Origin: Flavobacteriaceae bacterium
Lineage (GTDB): Bacteria; Bacteroidota; Bacteroidia; Flavobacteriales; Flavobacteriaceae
Direction: 5' to 3'
DNA: 36,762 nucleotides
NCBI GenBank assembly: GCA_947452415.1
Contig: CANGCT010000019.1
Coordinates: 1-36,762 of the forward strand
The translations under genes and the position numbers were made by a program. Position 1 is the first letter of the stretch, and every line of letters starts with the position of its first letter. Positions 17,400 to 26,798 of this stretch are shown in pieces. The notes under the pieces are model-generated. The model was given only the letters and a program-made list of their open reading frames with translations, was not told where the DNA came from and did no database searches.

Positions 17400-19247
17400 A
17401 TGTGCGGAATTGTTGGATATATAGGACACCGTGAAGCATACCCTATTGTAATTAAAGGGCTCAAACGTCTAGAATATAGAGGCTATGATAGCGCCGGATT
17501 AATGCTTTATGACGGAGAAAATTTAAAAATCTCCAAAACAAAAGGCAAGGTTTCTGATCTTGAAGAAAAATCAGCATTAGATATTACAACTAATGGATCA
17601 ATAGGTATTGGGCATACTAGATGGGCTACACATGGAGTCCCTAACGATGTCAATTCCCATCCACACGTATCTAATTCGGGAGATATTTGCGTGGTTCATA
17701 ATGGCATAATTGAAAATTACGAGCCATTAAAAAAAGAATTAATAAAAAGAGGTTATATTTTCTCTTCGGATACGGATACTGAGGTTTTGGTAAATCTTAT
17801 TGAGGAGGTTCAAAAAAATGAAAAGTTAAAACTTGGAAAAGCTGTTCAAGTCGCTTTGAATCAAGTGGTAGGAGCTTATGCTATTTGTGTTTTTGATAAG
17901 AAAAAGCCAGACGAAATCATAGTTGCACGTTTGGGTAGCCCCCTAGCAATTGGAGTTGGAGAAAATGAGTTTTTCATTGCTTCCGATGCTACACCATTTA
18001 TAGAATACACTTCTAATGCTATTTATTTGGAAGATGAAGAAATGGCAATTGTTGGTTTAAATAAGCCATTAAAAATTCGAAAAATAAAAGATGATTCTCT
18101 TGTAGATCCTTATATTCAAGAATTACAAATGAATTTAGAGCAAATAGAAAAAGGCGGATACGACCATTTTATGCTTAAAGAAATTTACGAACAACCTAAC
18201 GTTATTAAAGATACTTATAGAGGAAGACTTCATGCTAATACAGGAATTATCCAAATGGCAGGTGTAGAAGATAATCTAGAAAAATTTTTAAATGCCGATA
18301 GAATTATTATAATAGCTTGTGGCACTTCATGGCATGCAGGTTTAGTTGCCGAATATGTAATTGAAGAATTTGCAAGAATATCAGTTGAGGTAGAATACGC
18401 ATCGGAATTTAGATATAGAAATCCAATTATAACTAGTAAAGATATTGTTATAGCCATTTCCCAATCGGGAGAAACCGCAGATACATTAGCGGCAATAAAA
18501 CTAGCCAAAGAAAAAGGTGCTTTTGTATTTGGAGTTTGTAATGTTGTAGGTTCCTCTATTTCTCGTGAGACCAATGCAGGGGCTTATACCCATGCCGGTC
18601 CAGAAATTGGAGTAGCTTCTACTAAAGCATTTACTACACAAATTACAGTTTTAACTATGTTAGCGTTACGTTTGGCTAAAGCCAAAGGAACCCTTTCTAC
18701 ATCGGATTATTTTAGATACTTACAAGAATTAGAGTTAATTCCAGAGAAAGTAGCTGAAGCTTTAGAAACTAATAATGTTGCTAAGCAAATAGCCGAAATA
18801 TATAAAGATGCTCCTAATTGTCTTTATTTAGGGAGAGGGTATAATTTTCCAGTAGCTTTAGAAGGGGCGCTAAAACTTAAAGAAATTTCCTATATTCATG
18901 CAGAAGGATATCCAGCTGCCGAAATGAAACACGGACCAATAGCTTTGATAGATGAAAAAATGCCAGTTATTGTTATCGCTCCTAAACAAGGGCATTATGA
19001 TAAAGTGGTTAGTAATATTCAAGAAATAAAATCCCGAAGTGGAAAAATAATTGCTATTGTTACTAAAGGAGACAGTCAAGTTAAAGAATTAGCCGACCAT
19101 GTAATTGAGATTCCAGAAACTTTTGATGCTTTATCTCCATTGTTAACTACCATCCCATTACAATTATTATCTTATCATATTGCAGTAATGCGAGGGTGCA
19201 ATGTAGATCAACCTAGAAATTTAGCAAAATCGGTTACGGTGGAATAA
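17400..19247 (+). CDS. glmS: Glutamine-fructose-6-phosphate aminotransferase (isomerizing)
   Basis: 615 residues, full family length. Converts fructose-6-phosphate and glutamine to glucosamine-6-phosphate, the entry step to peptidoglycan and LPS amino sugars. The N-terminal glutamine amidotransferase domain starts MCGIVGYIG with catalytic Cys2 after Met removal, plus RWATHG and VHNGIIENY. Two SIS isomerase domains follow: IIIACGTSWHAG, ISQSGETADT, EIGVASTKAFTTQ, AEGYPAAEMKHGPIALI, and the C-terminal LAKSVTVE. No glmS ribozyme can exist in the 15-base upstream gap. A strong terminator follows 27 bases after the stop. Confidence 0.99.
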   Translation: MCGIVGYIGHREAYPIVIKGLKRLEYRGYDSAGLMLYDGENLKISKTKGKVSDLEEKSALDITTNGSIGIGHTRWATHGVPNDVNSHPHVSNSGDICVVHNGIIENYEPLKKELIKRGYIFSSDTDTEVLVNLIEEVQKNEKLKLGKAVQVALNQVVGAYAICVFDKKKPDEIIVARLGSPLAIGVGENEFFIASDATPFIEYTSNAIYLEDEEMAIVGLNKPLKIRKIKDDSLVDPYIQELQMNLEQIEKGGYDHFMLKEIYEQPNVIKDTYRGRLHANTGIIQMAGVEDNLEKFLNADRIIIIACGTSWHAGLVAEYVIEEFARISVEVEYASEFRYRNPIITSKDIVIAISQSGETADTLAAIKLAKEKGAFVFGVCNVVGSSISRETNAGAYTHAGPEIGVASTKAFTTQITVLTMLALRLAKAKGTLSTSDYFRYLQELELIPEKVAEALETNNVAKQIAEIYKDAPNCLYLGRGYNFPVALEGALKLKEISYIHAEGYPAAEMKHGPIALIDEKMPVIVIAPKQGHYDKVVSNIQEIKSRSGKIIAIVTKGDSQVKELADHVIEIPETFDALSPLLTTIPLQLLSYHIAVMRGCNVDQPRNLAKSVTVE

Positions 19248-19274
19248 TTTCCGTTTTTTATATTAAATAAATTT

Positions 19275-19302
19275 AAGCGAAACTTTGGTTTCGCTTTTTT
19301 TA
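19275..19302 (+). terminator. Rho-independent terminator after glmS
   Basis: Perfect 9-bp stem AAGCGAAAC / GTTTCGCTT with loop TTTG and a following T-run. Confidence 0.93.
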
Positions 19303-19514
19303 TATTTATTTTATTTTCTTGATTTATTTGTAAGCAAAAACTTATAAAAAATAAATATTTCTCGATTTTGTTAAGAAAAAATTAATAAAATGCAAATATG
19401 AATTAGTAGAATAGTGGCAATAAAATTGACAATTATTAAAATATTCCCCTCTTTTTTTAGTAATATAAAAATTATTTGTACTTTGGCTACTTAAACCAAC
19501 AAAAATTAAACCTA

Positions 19515-22364
19515 ATGAAGATTTATTATTTTATTTTGACATTGCTTTTTTGTGGCATTTCGTTTGCTCAAAATTCAATTTCAGGTTCGGTAAAAGACTC
19601 CAAAAACGAACCAATTCCTGGAGTTAATATTAAAATTGCCGGCGAATCCTTGGGCGCCATTACAGATGCCACAGGAAAATTTGTATTAAAAGCACCTGCT
19701 AAACTTCCGTTTACAATTGAAGTTTCAAGCATTGGTTATGCATCCCAAAAGATGCAAATTACTGCTCTTTCTAAAAAGGTTGATGTAGTATTACTAAGTG
19801 AAGACACTAAATTGGATGACATCGTAATTTCTGCTTCTAGAACTCCAGAGAGAATTAAAGAATCTCCTGTAACTATCGAGAGAATGGGAATTAAAGAAAT
19901 CAAGAAATCGGCATCTCCAACTTTTTACGATGGCCTAGAAAACCTTAAAGAAGTCCAAATGAATACTAGTAGTATGTCATTTAAATCCATCAATACTCGT
20001 GGTTTCGCTACGGTTGCTAACACTCGTTTTATGCAATTGGTAGATGGAATGGACAACTCTTCGCCATTATTGAATTTCGTTATCGGAAACATGATTGGTG
20101 TTTCGGAAATTGATGTGCAAAATGTAGAATTACTTCCAGGAGCTTCTTCTGCATTATATGGTGCAAATGCTTTTAATGGAATTTTATTTATGAATAGTAA
20201 AAGCCCTTTTACAAGTCAAGGAATTACGGCTTATGTAAAATATGGTCAAACTACTCAAAAAGCTGCAGGAACTAATGATTATGCCGATTATGGCGTAAGA
20301 GTAGCGCATGCTTTTGATAGTCATTTTGCTGCTAAAGCTAACTTTACATTTTTGAAAGCAACCGACTGGTTTGCAACAGATTATAGAGATTTAAGCAATC
20401 CAGGAAAAGACAGATCGTATTATAATTATAATGGTCTTAACGTTTATGGGGATGAAGCAACTACTAATATTAAAAATGTAGGACAAACTTTAGCTACTAT
20501 GGGATTAATCCCTGGATCGGCTGTAAATTTATTACCAAATTATAACGTTAGTAGAACAGGTTATAATGAAACCGACCTAACAGATAATAAAGTAAGAAAT
20601 TCTAAAATTGATTTCTCTTTACATTTCAGACCATTAGGTAATGAAAAATTAGAAATTATTTGGCAAAGTAAATTTGGCTTTGGTAATACTGTTTATCAAG
20701 GAGCCAACCGTTATTATTTGAACGACTTTTTTATGCAACAACATAAATTAGAAATCAAAGGGAAAAACTTCTTCGTAAGAGGATATACTACTACAGAAGA
20801 TGGTGGAAAATCCTATGACATGTTATTCACAGCACTTAATGTGAACAGAGCATGGAAAAGTGATGCCACTTGGTTTGGTCAATATGCAGGACAATACATA
20901 CAGTCTACTTTAGGAGGCGCTACTCCAGATCAAGCACACGCAGCTGCAAGAGTTGTAGCAGATACTGGAAGATTAATTCCAGGAACCGATGCTTTTAAAG
21001 CTGCCTTCAATAATGTAATTGCTAATCCAGATGTACTTTCAGGTTCTAAATTAGTAGATAATTCTAGAATTTACCATTCAGATGCTAATTATAACTTTAA
21101 AGATCTTTTCAAACCCGTTGAAATTCAAGTCGGAGGTTCTTTTAGACAATACCAATTGAATTCTCATGGTAGAATTTACACAGATGCTAACGGTCCTATA
21201 TACTATAATGAATATGGTATATATACCCAAGCACAAAAGAAATTAATGGAAGATCGTTTGAAACTTACAGGTTCTGTTCGTTACGACAAATCTAAAAACT
21301 TTCAAGGTAATTACTCGCCAAGACTTTCAGCAGTTTATTCTGCAGGAGAACATAAAAATCACACTTTTAGAGGTTCGTTCCAAACCGGTTTTCGTAATCC
21401 ATCTACACAAGATCAATACATTGGATTTAACGTAGGTAGTGCCGTATTACTTGGTTCTGCTCCTGATAATTTAACTAGATTTACAGAAACATTACCAGTT
21501 TCTATATCAGGACAAGCTTTTACAGGTGGTTCTACCTCAGTAGTGATGACAGGTGTAAATGCTTATAATAATTCGTATACTGCTGCATCAGCTTCAGCAT
21601 TTGGAGCGGCTTATCGCGCTAATCCAACACCGGCTGGATTTGTAGCAGCAGGAGCATTACTCCAAAAATCTAACGCAACTTATGTTAAACCTGAAACAGT
21701 TAAAGCATTTGATTTAGGATATAGAGGTGATTTCAAAGGATTCTCTTTTGATGTTAATGGATATTATAATGTTTACAATAACTTCCTTGGGAATTTAAAT
21801 GTAGTTGCTCCATATTATGGAACAGCTGTTAATTCACCAAATATTATTGCAGGCCCTACAGATCTAGGATACCAATCTGCTGTAGCTGTATTAAGCGGCG
21901 ATACTAGAGTATATCAATTATATACTAATACCGACATCGAAATCAAATCTTTAGGTTTTGGAATAGGAGTAGGTAAAAAAGTATATAAAAATTTTGAAGT
22001 AAGTGCTAATTACAACTATGCTCAATTTGATTTTGATCAAGCTAAAGACCCAAGTTTTGAAGCTGGATTTAACACTCCAAAACATAGAGTAAAAGCATCT
22101 TTCGGAAACGATAAATTGATTAAAAACCTTGGTTTCAATATTAGTGGAAGATGGAATACAGGATACTTATGGCAATCTACTTTTGCAGATGGGATGATTT
22201 CTGCTGCAACCGTTCTTGACGCTCAAGTTAACTATGCACTTCCTAAATTAAAAGCAGTATTAAAATTAGGAGCCGCTAATATTGGAGGAAAAGAATACCA
22301 ACAAGTTCTTGGAGCTGGATTAATTGGTCGTCAATATTTCGCTTCTTTAACTATTAATCCTTAA
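19515..22364 (+). CDS. TonB-dependent outer-membrane receptor with carboxypeptidase-regulatory-like N-domain
   Basis: 949 residues from the ATG at 19515; the track start is an upstream TTG in a promoter-like stretch. Signal peptide MKIYYFILTLLFCGISFA, then QNSISGSVKDSKNEPIPGVNIKI...ITDATGKFVL, a carboxypeptidase-regulatory-like domain (~20-105). The plug domain follows (~115-245: ISASRTPERIKESPVTIERM, INTRGFATVANTRFMQLVDGMD, VELLPGASSALYGANAFNGIL), then the 22-strand barrel ending YFASLTINP. The TonB box may lie in the LDDIVISASR region. Imports a large ligand across the outer membrane with TonB energy. The next gene, 29 bases on, encodes an SGNH-hydrolase lipoprotein, so the pair may bind, cleave and import an esterified substrate (inference). 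There is no SusD homologue. Confidence 0.93.
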   Translation: MKIYYFILTLLFCGISFAQNSISGSVKDSKNEPIPGVNIKIAGESLGAITDATGKFVLKAPAKLPFTIEVSSIGYASQKMQITALSKKVDVVLLSEDTKLDDIVISASRTPERIKESPVTIERMGIKEIKKSASPTFYDGLENLKEVQMNTSSMSFKSINTRGFATVANTRFMQLVDGMDNSSPLLNFVIGNMIGVSEIDVQNVELLPGASSALYGANAFNGILFMNSKSPFTSQGITAYVKYGQTTQKAAGTNDYADYGVRVAHAFDSHFAAKANFTFLKATDWFATDYRDLSNPGKDRSYYNYNGLNVYGDEATTNIKNVGQTLATMGLIPGSAVNLLPNYNVSRTGYNETDLTDNKVRNSKIDFSLHFRPLGNEKLEIIWQSKFGFGNTVYQGANRYYLNDFFMQQHKLEIKGKNFFVRGYTTTEDGGKSYDMLFTALNVNRAWKSDATWFGQYAGQYIQSTLGGATPDQAHAAARVVADTGRLIPGTDAFKAAFNNVIANPDVLSGSKLVDNSRIYHSDANYNFKDLFKPVEIQVGGSFRQYQLNSHGRIYTDANGPIYYNEYGIYTQAQKKLMEDRLKLTGSVRYDKSKNFQGNYSPRLSAVYSAGEHKNHTFRGSFQTGFRNPSTQDQYIGFNVGSAVLLGSAPDNLTRFTETLPVSISGQAFTGGSTSVVMTGVNAYNNSYTAASASAFGAAYRANPTPAGFVAAGALLQKSNATYVKPETVKAFDLGYRGDFKGFSFDVNGYYNVYNNFLGNLNVVAPYYGTAVNSPNIIAGPTDLGYQSAVAVLSGDTRVYQLYTNTDIEIKSLGFGIGVGKKVYKNFEVSANYNYAQFDFDQAKDPSFEAGFNTPKHRVKASFGNDKLIKNLGFNISGRWNTGYLWQSTFADGMISAATVLDAQVNYALPKLKAVLKLGAANIGGKEYQQVLGAGLIGRQYFASLTINP

Positions 22365-22393
22365 TTTTCAATAATAACTATAATACTACTATT

Positions 22394-23944
22394 ATGATAA
22401 AAAATTTCAAATGGCTATTTTTGGTTTCATTAACCTTTGTAGCTTGTAATAATAATGATGATGTAACCACAGATGCTAATTCTTCGGATGGTTTGCCATT
22501 AACTTCAGGAAGTGCTAACTTTTCTAAATATGTTGCATTAGGAAACTCTTTAACTTCAGGTTATAGTGATGGCGCTCTTTTTATAGAAGGACAAAAAGGT
22601 GCTTACCCAGCACTTTTAGCGCAACAATTTGCACTTATTGGTGGTGGTGATTTTACAACTCCATTTATGGCAGATAATGTCGGCGGATTTAAAGTTGGTG
22701 GAACCGTTGCTAGTGGACCTAGATTATATTTTAATGGTTCTGCACCTGTGCCAGTTTCCGGTACTCCAAGTACAGAAATCCTTACGCACCTAACAGGATC
22801 TTTTAATAATATGGGAGTTCCAGGAGCAAAAAGTTTCCATTTATTATCTAATACATACGGAAATCCAGCAGGAATAGGATCTTACGCTAATCCTTATTTT
22901 GTTCGTTTCGCTTCTTCTACTTCTGCAACTGTATTAGGAGATGCAACAGCTCAAAACCCTACATTTTTCTCACTTTGGATAGGAAACAATGACGTTTTAG
23001 CATATGCTACATCAGGAGGAACTGGTGTGAATCAAACAGGAAACATGAATCCTGCTACTTATGGAAGTAATGACATTACCGATCCAACTGCTTTTGCTTC
23101 GGTATATAATACTTTAATAAATGGCTTAACTGCTAATGGTGCTAAAGGAGTTATTGCTAATATTCCTTATGTAACTTCAGTTCCCTTTTTTACAACGGTT
23201 CCAACTAATCCTATTCCAGGATTACCTACTGCAAGTGCGGCACAATTAAATCAATTGTTTGGCGCAATTAACCAAATTACAACAGCTTTAGGTCAACCAA
23301 ATAGATTTGCAACTATTGTAGCAGACGATAATAATCCTGCAACAACAGAAAAAAATCCATTGCTTATTAATGACGAAAGTTTACCAAACTTATCTACTTA
23401 TATTACTGGAGCATTAACTCCAGCATTAGGAGCTGCAACTGCAGGATATGTGGGTAATTTATATGGTAGAGCAAAACATGCAAGTAATGTTCCCGCAACT
23501 AGAGATTATATCTTGTTAACTGCACAGTCAGTAATAGGAACTACACAAGCAGGTGCTCCATCTCCTTTTAACACTGTTGGCGTTTCTTATCCAATGCAAG
23601 ACAGCACTACTTTAACCGCATCAGAAACCGCAGAAGTAGTTGCTGCAACAAATGCTTACAATACAACTATTCAATCTTTAGCAGCAGCCAAAGGATTGGC
23701 ATTTGTAAATGCAAATACAATCATGTCGCAAGTGGCTAATGGTGGAATAGCTTATAATGGCTTCACAATGACTTCTACTTACGTTACCGGAAATGCTTTT
23801 TCTTTAGACGGAGTACATCCAAGTCCAAAAGGATATGCCCTAATCGCTAATAAATTTATTGAAGCAATCAATGCAACTTATGGCTCTAACTTAAAAGGAC
23901 CAGATTTAGGAGGTTATAGAATACTTTTTCCAGCTTTTTTATAA
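22394..23944 (+). CDS. SGNH/GDSL-hydrolase lipoprotein
   Basis: 516 residues. Lipoprotein signal peptide MIKNFKWLFLVSLTFVAC with lipidated Cys18, followed by NNNDD, an acidic run like the surface-export signals of flavobacterial lipoproteins (inference). The SGNH blocks are visible: block I YVALGNSLTSGYSDG with nucleophile Ser52, block II GVPGAKS, block III WIGNNDVL, and block V DGVHPSPKGY with D472 and H475. An intact catalytic set predicts an esterase, lipase or sugar deacetylase. The segment between blocks III and V is long and rich in Ala, Thr and Asn. Probably co-transcribed with the preceding TonB receptor and occupying the place SusD has in classic pairs. Confidence 0.92.
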   Translation: MIKNFKWLFLVSLTFVACNNNDDVTTDANSSDGLPLTSGSANFSKYVALGNSLTSGYSDGALFIEGQKGAYPALLAQQFALIGGGDFTTPFMADNVGGFKVGGTVASGPRLYFNGSAPVPVSGTPSTEILTHLTGSFNNMGVPGAKSFHLLSNTYGNPAGIGSYANPYFVRFASSTSATVLGDATAQNPTFFSLWIGNNDVLAYATSGGTGVNQTGNMNPATYGSNDITDPTAFASVYNTLINGLTANGAKGVIANIPYVTSVPFFTTVPTNPIPGLPTASAAQLNQLFGAINQITTALGQPNRFATIVADDNNPATTEKNPLLINDESLPNLSTYITGALTPALGAATAGYVGNLYGRAKHASNVPATRDYILLTAQSVIGTTQAGAPSPFNTVGVSYPMQDSTTLTASETAEVVAATNAYNTTIQSLAAAKGLAFVNANTIMSQVANGGIAYNGFTMTSTYVTGNAFSLDGVHPSPKGYALIANKFIEAINATYGSNLKGPDLGGYRILFPAFL

Positions 23945-23966
23945 TAAAATAAAATTATTCATCTCA

Positions 23967-23996
23967 AAACCATCTACTTTAGTAGGTGGTTTTTTG
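23967..23996 (+). terminator. Terminator after the SGNH gene (possibly bidirectional)
   Basis: 11-bp stem AAACCATCTAC / GTAGGTGGTTT with one G-T pair, loop TTTA, then a T-run. The other strand also ends in a short T-run (TTTT), so it may serve the convergent Bat operon as well. Confidence 0.88.
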
Positions 23997-24206
23997 TTTA
24001 AAAATACCATCGATAAAAATAATCAGAAATTCAGTATAAAATATATGTGATTTAAATTTGTGTTGATTTTTACAATATTACACTTTCAATGTTATATTTA
24101 TATAAGGAAATCAGAAGATGAAAAAAGAAAGAGGAAAAAGGTTTATAGCCATTTATTTAACCTCAAATATAATTATTAGAAAACTACTTTCTGAACAATT
24201 AAGGTT

Positions 24207-24950
24207 TTAATTCAATTCTTTTATAGCGTTTTCACTTATCCAACCTGTGGTTTCATCCGTTAGTTGGATTTTTTTCCAATTGGCAATACTTTCTAAAACA
24301 AATACTTTAGTTCCTTCGTGAAGTAAAATAGTTTCAGGGCTAGTTGCTTTAGGTTCTCCTTTGACCGAAGCGGTTTCTGCAAAAAGGATTGCTGGTTTTT
24401 CGGCAGCAATTCTGTTTTTTTCGTAAATTCCAGATGCAACGCTTATTGCAATTCCGAGGAAAATGAAAAACATTCCAGAGAAGAAAATTCGTTTTTTAAA
24501 GGCCGTTCCTGAGAGGTAATATCCTGCAAAAAAGCATAAAAATACAAATGCCAAAACTACGGCTATCCAAGCCCAAGTATCGTAATAATAACTCGAAGTA
24601 AAGTCTTCAATCAATTTGCTAAAGCCAACCTTAGGAACCACTTTTATGTCGTCAATAGTCATTTTGCGCGCAAAATCGAGATTGGTTTTTATTTCATCGT
24701 CGTTCGGATTAAGTTGCAATGCCTTTTCGTAATTGTAAACCGCTGGGGCTACTTTATGCAATTTATAATAGCAGTTTCCGAGGTTGAAATACAAATCGGA
24801 AGAATGTTTTCCGGAAGCAAGAACACTTTCGTAATTGTGGATGGCTTCGGTATAATTTTCTTTTTGATATAATTGATTTCCTTTTTCAAAAGCCGTTTGT
24901 GCCGATGAAAATTGGAAGATTAAAATTAAGATTATAATATATTTTTTCAT
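24207..24950 (-). CDS. batE: BatE-like TPR, membrane and SH3 protein
   Basis: 247 residues. Signal-like start MKKYIIILILIFQFSSAQ, TPR units (~20-95: LYFNLGNCYYKLHKVAPAVYNYEKALQLNP), two membrane helices (~130-155 and ~162-182), and a C-terminal bacterial SH3 domain (~195-245: ILLHEGTKVFVLES..NWKKIQL.DETTGWISENAI). This order is the usual BatE layout in Bacteroidota. It is the last gene of the MoxR-Bat operon. Known only as part of the aerotolerance cluster; the SH3 domain suggests peptidoglycan or peptide binding in the periplasm (inference). Confidence 0.9.
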   Translation of the reverse strand: MKKYIIILILIFQFSSAQTAFEKGNQLYQKENYTEAIHNYESVLASGKHSSDLYFNLGNCYYKLHKVAPAVYNYEKALQLNPNDDEIKTNLDFARKMTIDDIKVVPKVGFSKLIEDFTSSYYYDTWAWIAVVLAFVFLCFFAGYYLSGTAFKKRIFFSGMFFIFLGIAISVASGIYEKNRIAAEKPAILFAETASVKGEPKATSPETILLHEGTKVFVLESIANWKKIQLTDETTGWISENAIKELN

Positions 24951-25001
24951 TTTTTTAAACCATTAAGGAATTATGCTGCATTATGTTTTACCTTCTTTTG
25001 T

Positions 25002-26765
25002 TTAGGCTAATTGCTTTTCTAAACTGGATATAATTTCTACGGCCTTATCGTAATCTTGCTGAATGGCAACACTTGTTGAAGGTGCATATCGAGCCAATTC
25101 GCAACTTTCGGTAAGGGTGATAAATTCCTTCACGGTAGCGGCATCGGCATTTCGCGTAAGCAAAATTTCAGAGATTTTATCTTTACTCATTTCTGACGTT
25201 TCGATACTCAATTTGGCTTTCAAGAAATTGTGCATTGCTTTTTCCAAGGCAATATAAAATGGCTCTTTGTGTTGGATTTGTTTTTGGGCTTCCGATAAAT
25301 ATTTCTTGGCCAATGCATTGGTTTTTCGTTTTTTATTTCCAATCACATCGGCATCTTCTGCTTCTTTTCTTTTTCTAAAAAGAATTAATGCCGGAATTCC
25401 TAAAAATGGCAAAATTAGTAAAGTATAAAACAATCCCGAACCTAAGAAATCATCCGATTGCATGGGCTTTAAGGTAGTTTTTTGTTTGATATAAGCAAAT
25501 GCTTTGTTGGCGGTAACTGCCACTTTGGAAGTTCCAGATGGTGTAGTTGCACCAGAATTAGCAATTCCTGGACCGTCTAAAACATTCAACATAATTTCGG
25601 GAGAAGTAATGGTTTTATAACTTTTAGTCCCTAAATCAAAATAGGTGAAATGCATCGATTTTATTGGGAAATTTCCTTTCGATTGCGGAATTATAGTGTA
25701 TTTATCGGCAATATTTCCGGTCATTCCAGAAAGAGGAGTCGATACATTTTCACTGTGTTGCGGGTCGTACATTTCTAAAGTAGAAGGAACGACTGGTTTT
25801 GGTAAACTAAATAATTTTAGATTCCCAGTACCAGTAACGGAAACATCCAAATCTAGAGATTCGCCAAATTTTAATCCTGTTGTAGAGGGTGTAACTTTAA
25901 AATTAAATTTCCCTACTGCACCCGAAAAATCTTCTGGTTTTCCTGCTTCTGGTAAGGCTTTTACGTTAATTACATTACTTCCTGCAGAAACACGTTTGCT
26001 ATCGTCCACCAATTGCACTTGCCCAAAAAAGTTGGGTCTTCCTTTTGGAACTTGGCAATCAATATCCAAAGAAAGGGGTTCAATCTCTAGTTTACCTGAT
26101 TTTTGTGGATAAAGTACGGTTTTTCGCAATACAACATAACGGTAGCGTTGGCCTTTAAACATTCCTTCTTCGGCAACTAATTGTTTGATGTCGATATTCT
26201 GACTCCAAAAGTCATTGTATTTAGGTTTGTTTAATTCGCGCCAATTGGTAATTCCGATGTTGAAACTAAAATACAATTTGTAAACCACAGTAATAGGTTC
26301 GTTTACGTATGGATTTGTTTTAGAAATGTCGGCAACCAAATACAGATTGTCATCCGCCTTTACTGCTGCTGGCTCGTTAGGATCATTAGGCTGTTGTACT
26401 GCATTGGTAACGTTGATTTTAATAGGCAATGTCTTGTAAATTTGCCCATTAATTTCAATAATTGCTTGACGGATAACCAAATTTCCTTTCTGCAAAGGCA
26501 ATAAAATATAGGTATACGATTTTTGAAAGGAACTTCTACCATTTATCCAAGATTGGCTGATGGATTGGCTTGGCCCACCTACCACTCTAAAACCAGAGGC
26601 TTCAAAATTGGGTGGTACAAAATTATCGCCATCTTCATTCATAGAAAATTCGATGCGCACTCGTTCATTTAATCCCAAGGTGTTTTTACTCACGTTTGCT
26701 TCAAATTTTACTTGAGCAAACAGGGAGTTGAAGGCTATTAAAAATAAGATTAAATATCGTTTCAT
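25002..26765 (-). CDS. batD: BatD-like oxygen-tolerance protein
   Basis: 587 residues. Signal peptide MKRYLILFLIAFNSLFA, then QVKFEANVSKNTLGLNERVRIEFSMNEDGDNFVPPNF, the typical BatD start. Several Ig-like beta domains follow to about residue 440. One membrane helix (LFYTLLILPFLGIPALILF, ~445-465) precedes a cytoplasmic helical tail rich in Lys and Glu that ends LARYAPS. The family (PF13584, oxygen tolerance) is membrane-anchored with a large periplasmic part. It lies between batC and batE with short gaps. Confidence 0.93.
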   Translation of the reverse strand: MKRYLILFLIAFNSLFAQVKFEANVSKNTLGLNERVRIEFSMNEDGDNFVPPNFEASGFRVVGGPSQSISQSWINGRSSFQKSYTYILLPLQKGNLVIRQAIIEINGQIYKTLPIKINVTNAVQQPNDPNEPAAVKADDNLYLVADISKTNPYVNEPITVVYKLYFSFNIGITNWRELNKPKYNDFWSQNIDIKQLVAEEGMFKGQRYRYVVLRKTVLYPQKSGKLEIEPLSLDIDCQVPKGRPNFFGQVQLVDDSKRVSAGSNVINVKALPEAGKPEDFSGAVGKFNFKVTPSTTGLKFGESLDLDVSVTGTGNLKLFSLPKPVVPSTLEMYDPQHSENVSTPLSGMTGNIADKYTIIPQSKGNFPIKSMHFTYFDLGTKSYKTITSPEIMLNVLDGPGIANSGATTPSGTSKVAVTANKAFAYIKQKTTLKPMQSDDFLGSGLFYTLLILPFLGIPALILFRKRKEAEDADVIGNKKRKTNALAKKYLSEAQKQIQHKEPFYIALEKAMHNFLKAKLSIETSEMSKDKISEILLTRNADAATVKEFITLTESCELARYAPSTSVAIQQDYDKAVEIISSLEKQLA

Positions 26766-26769
26766 TTTT

Positions 26770-26797
26770 GTAATTCGTAATTTTTTATTTGTAATTA
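26770..26797. repeat. GTAATT heptad repeat in the batC-batD junction
   Basis: Plus-strand units GTAATTC, GTAATTT, TTTATTT, GTAATTA show a 7-base step. It fills almost all of the 33-base gap between batC and batD. Confidence 0.5.
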
Positions 26798-26798
26798 A

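Noticed and set aside
19476-19514. TTG start of the TonB receptor in the track
   Set aside because: It precedes the signal peptide and lies in a promoter-like stretch (TACTTTG); the ATG at 19515 opens a clean signal peptide.
24118-24210. Small plus-strand ORF of 30 residues (MKKERGKRFIAIYL...) before the batE stop
   Set aside because: It follows a strong terminator, overlaps the 3' end of batE and has no convincing promoter pair (only a TAAATTTG at 24053). Probably chance.
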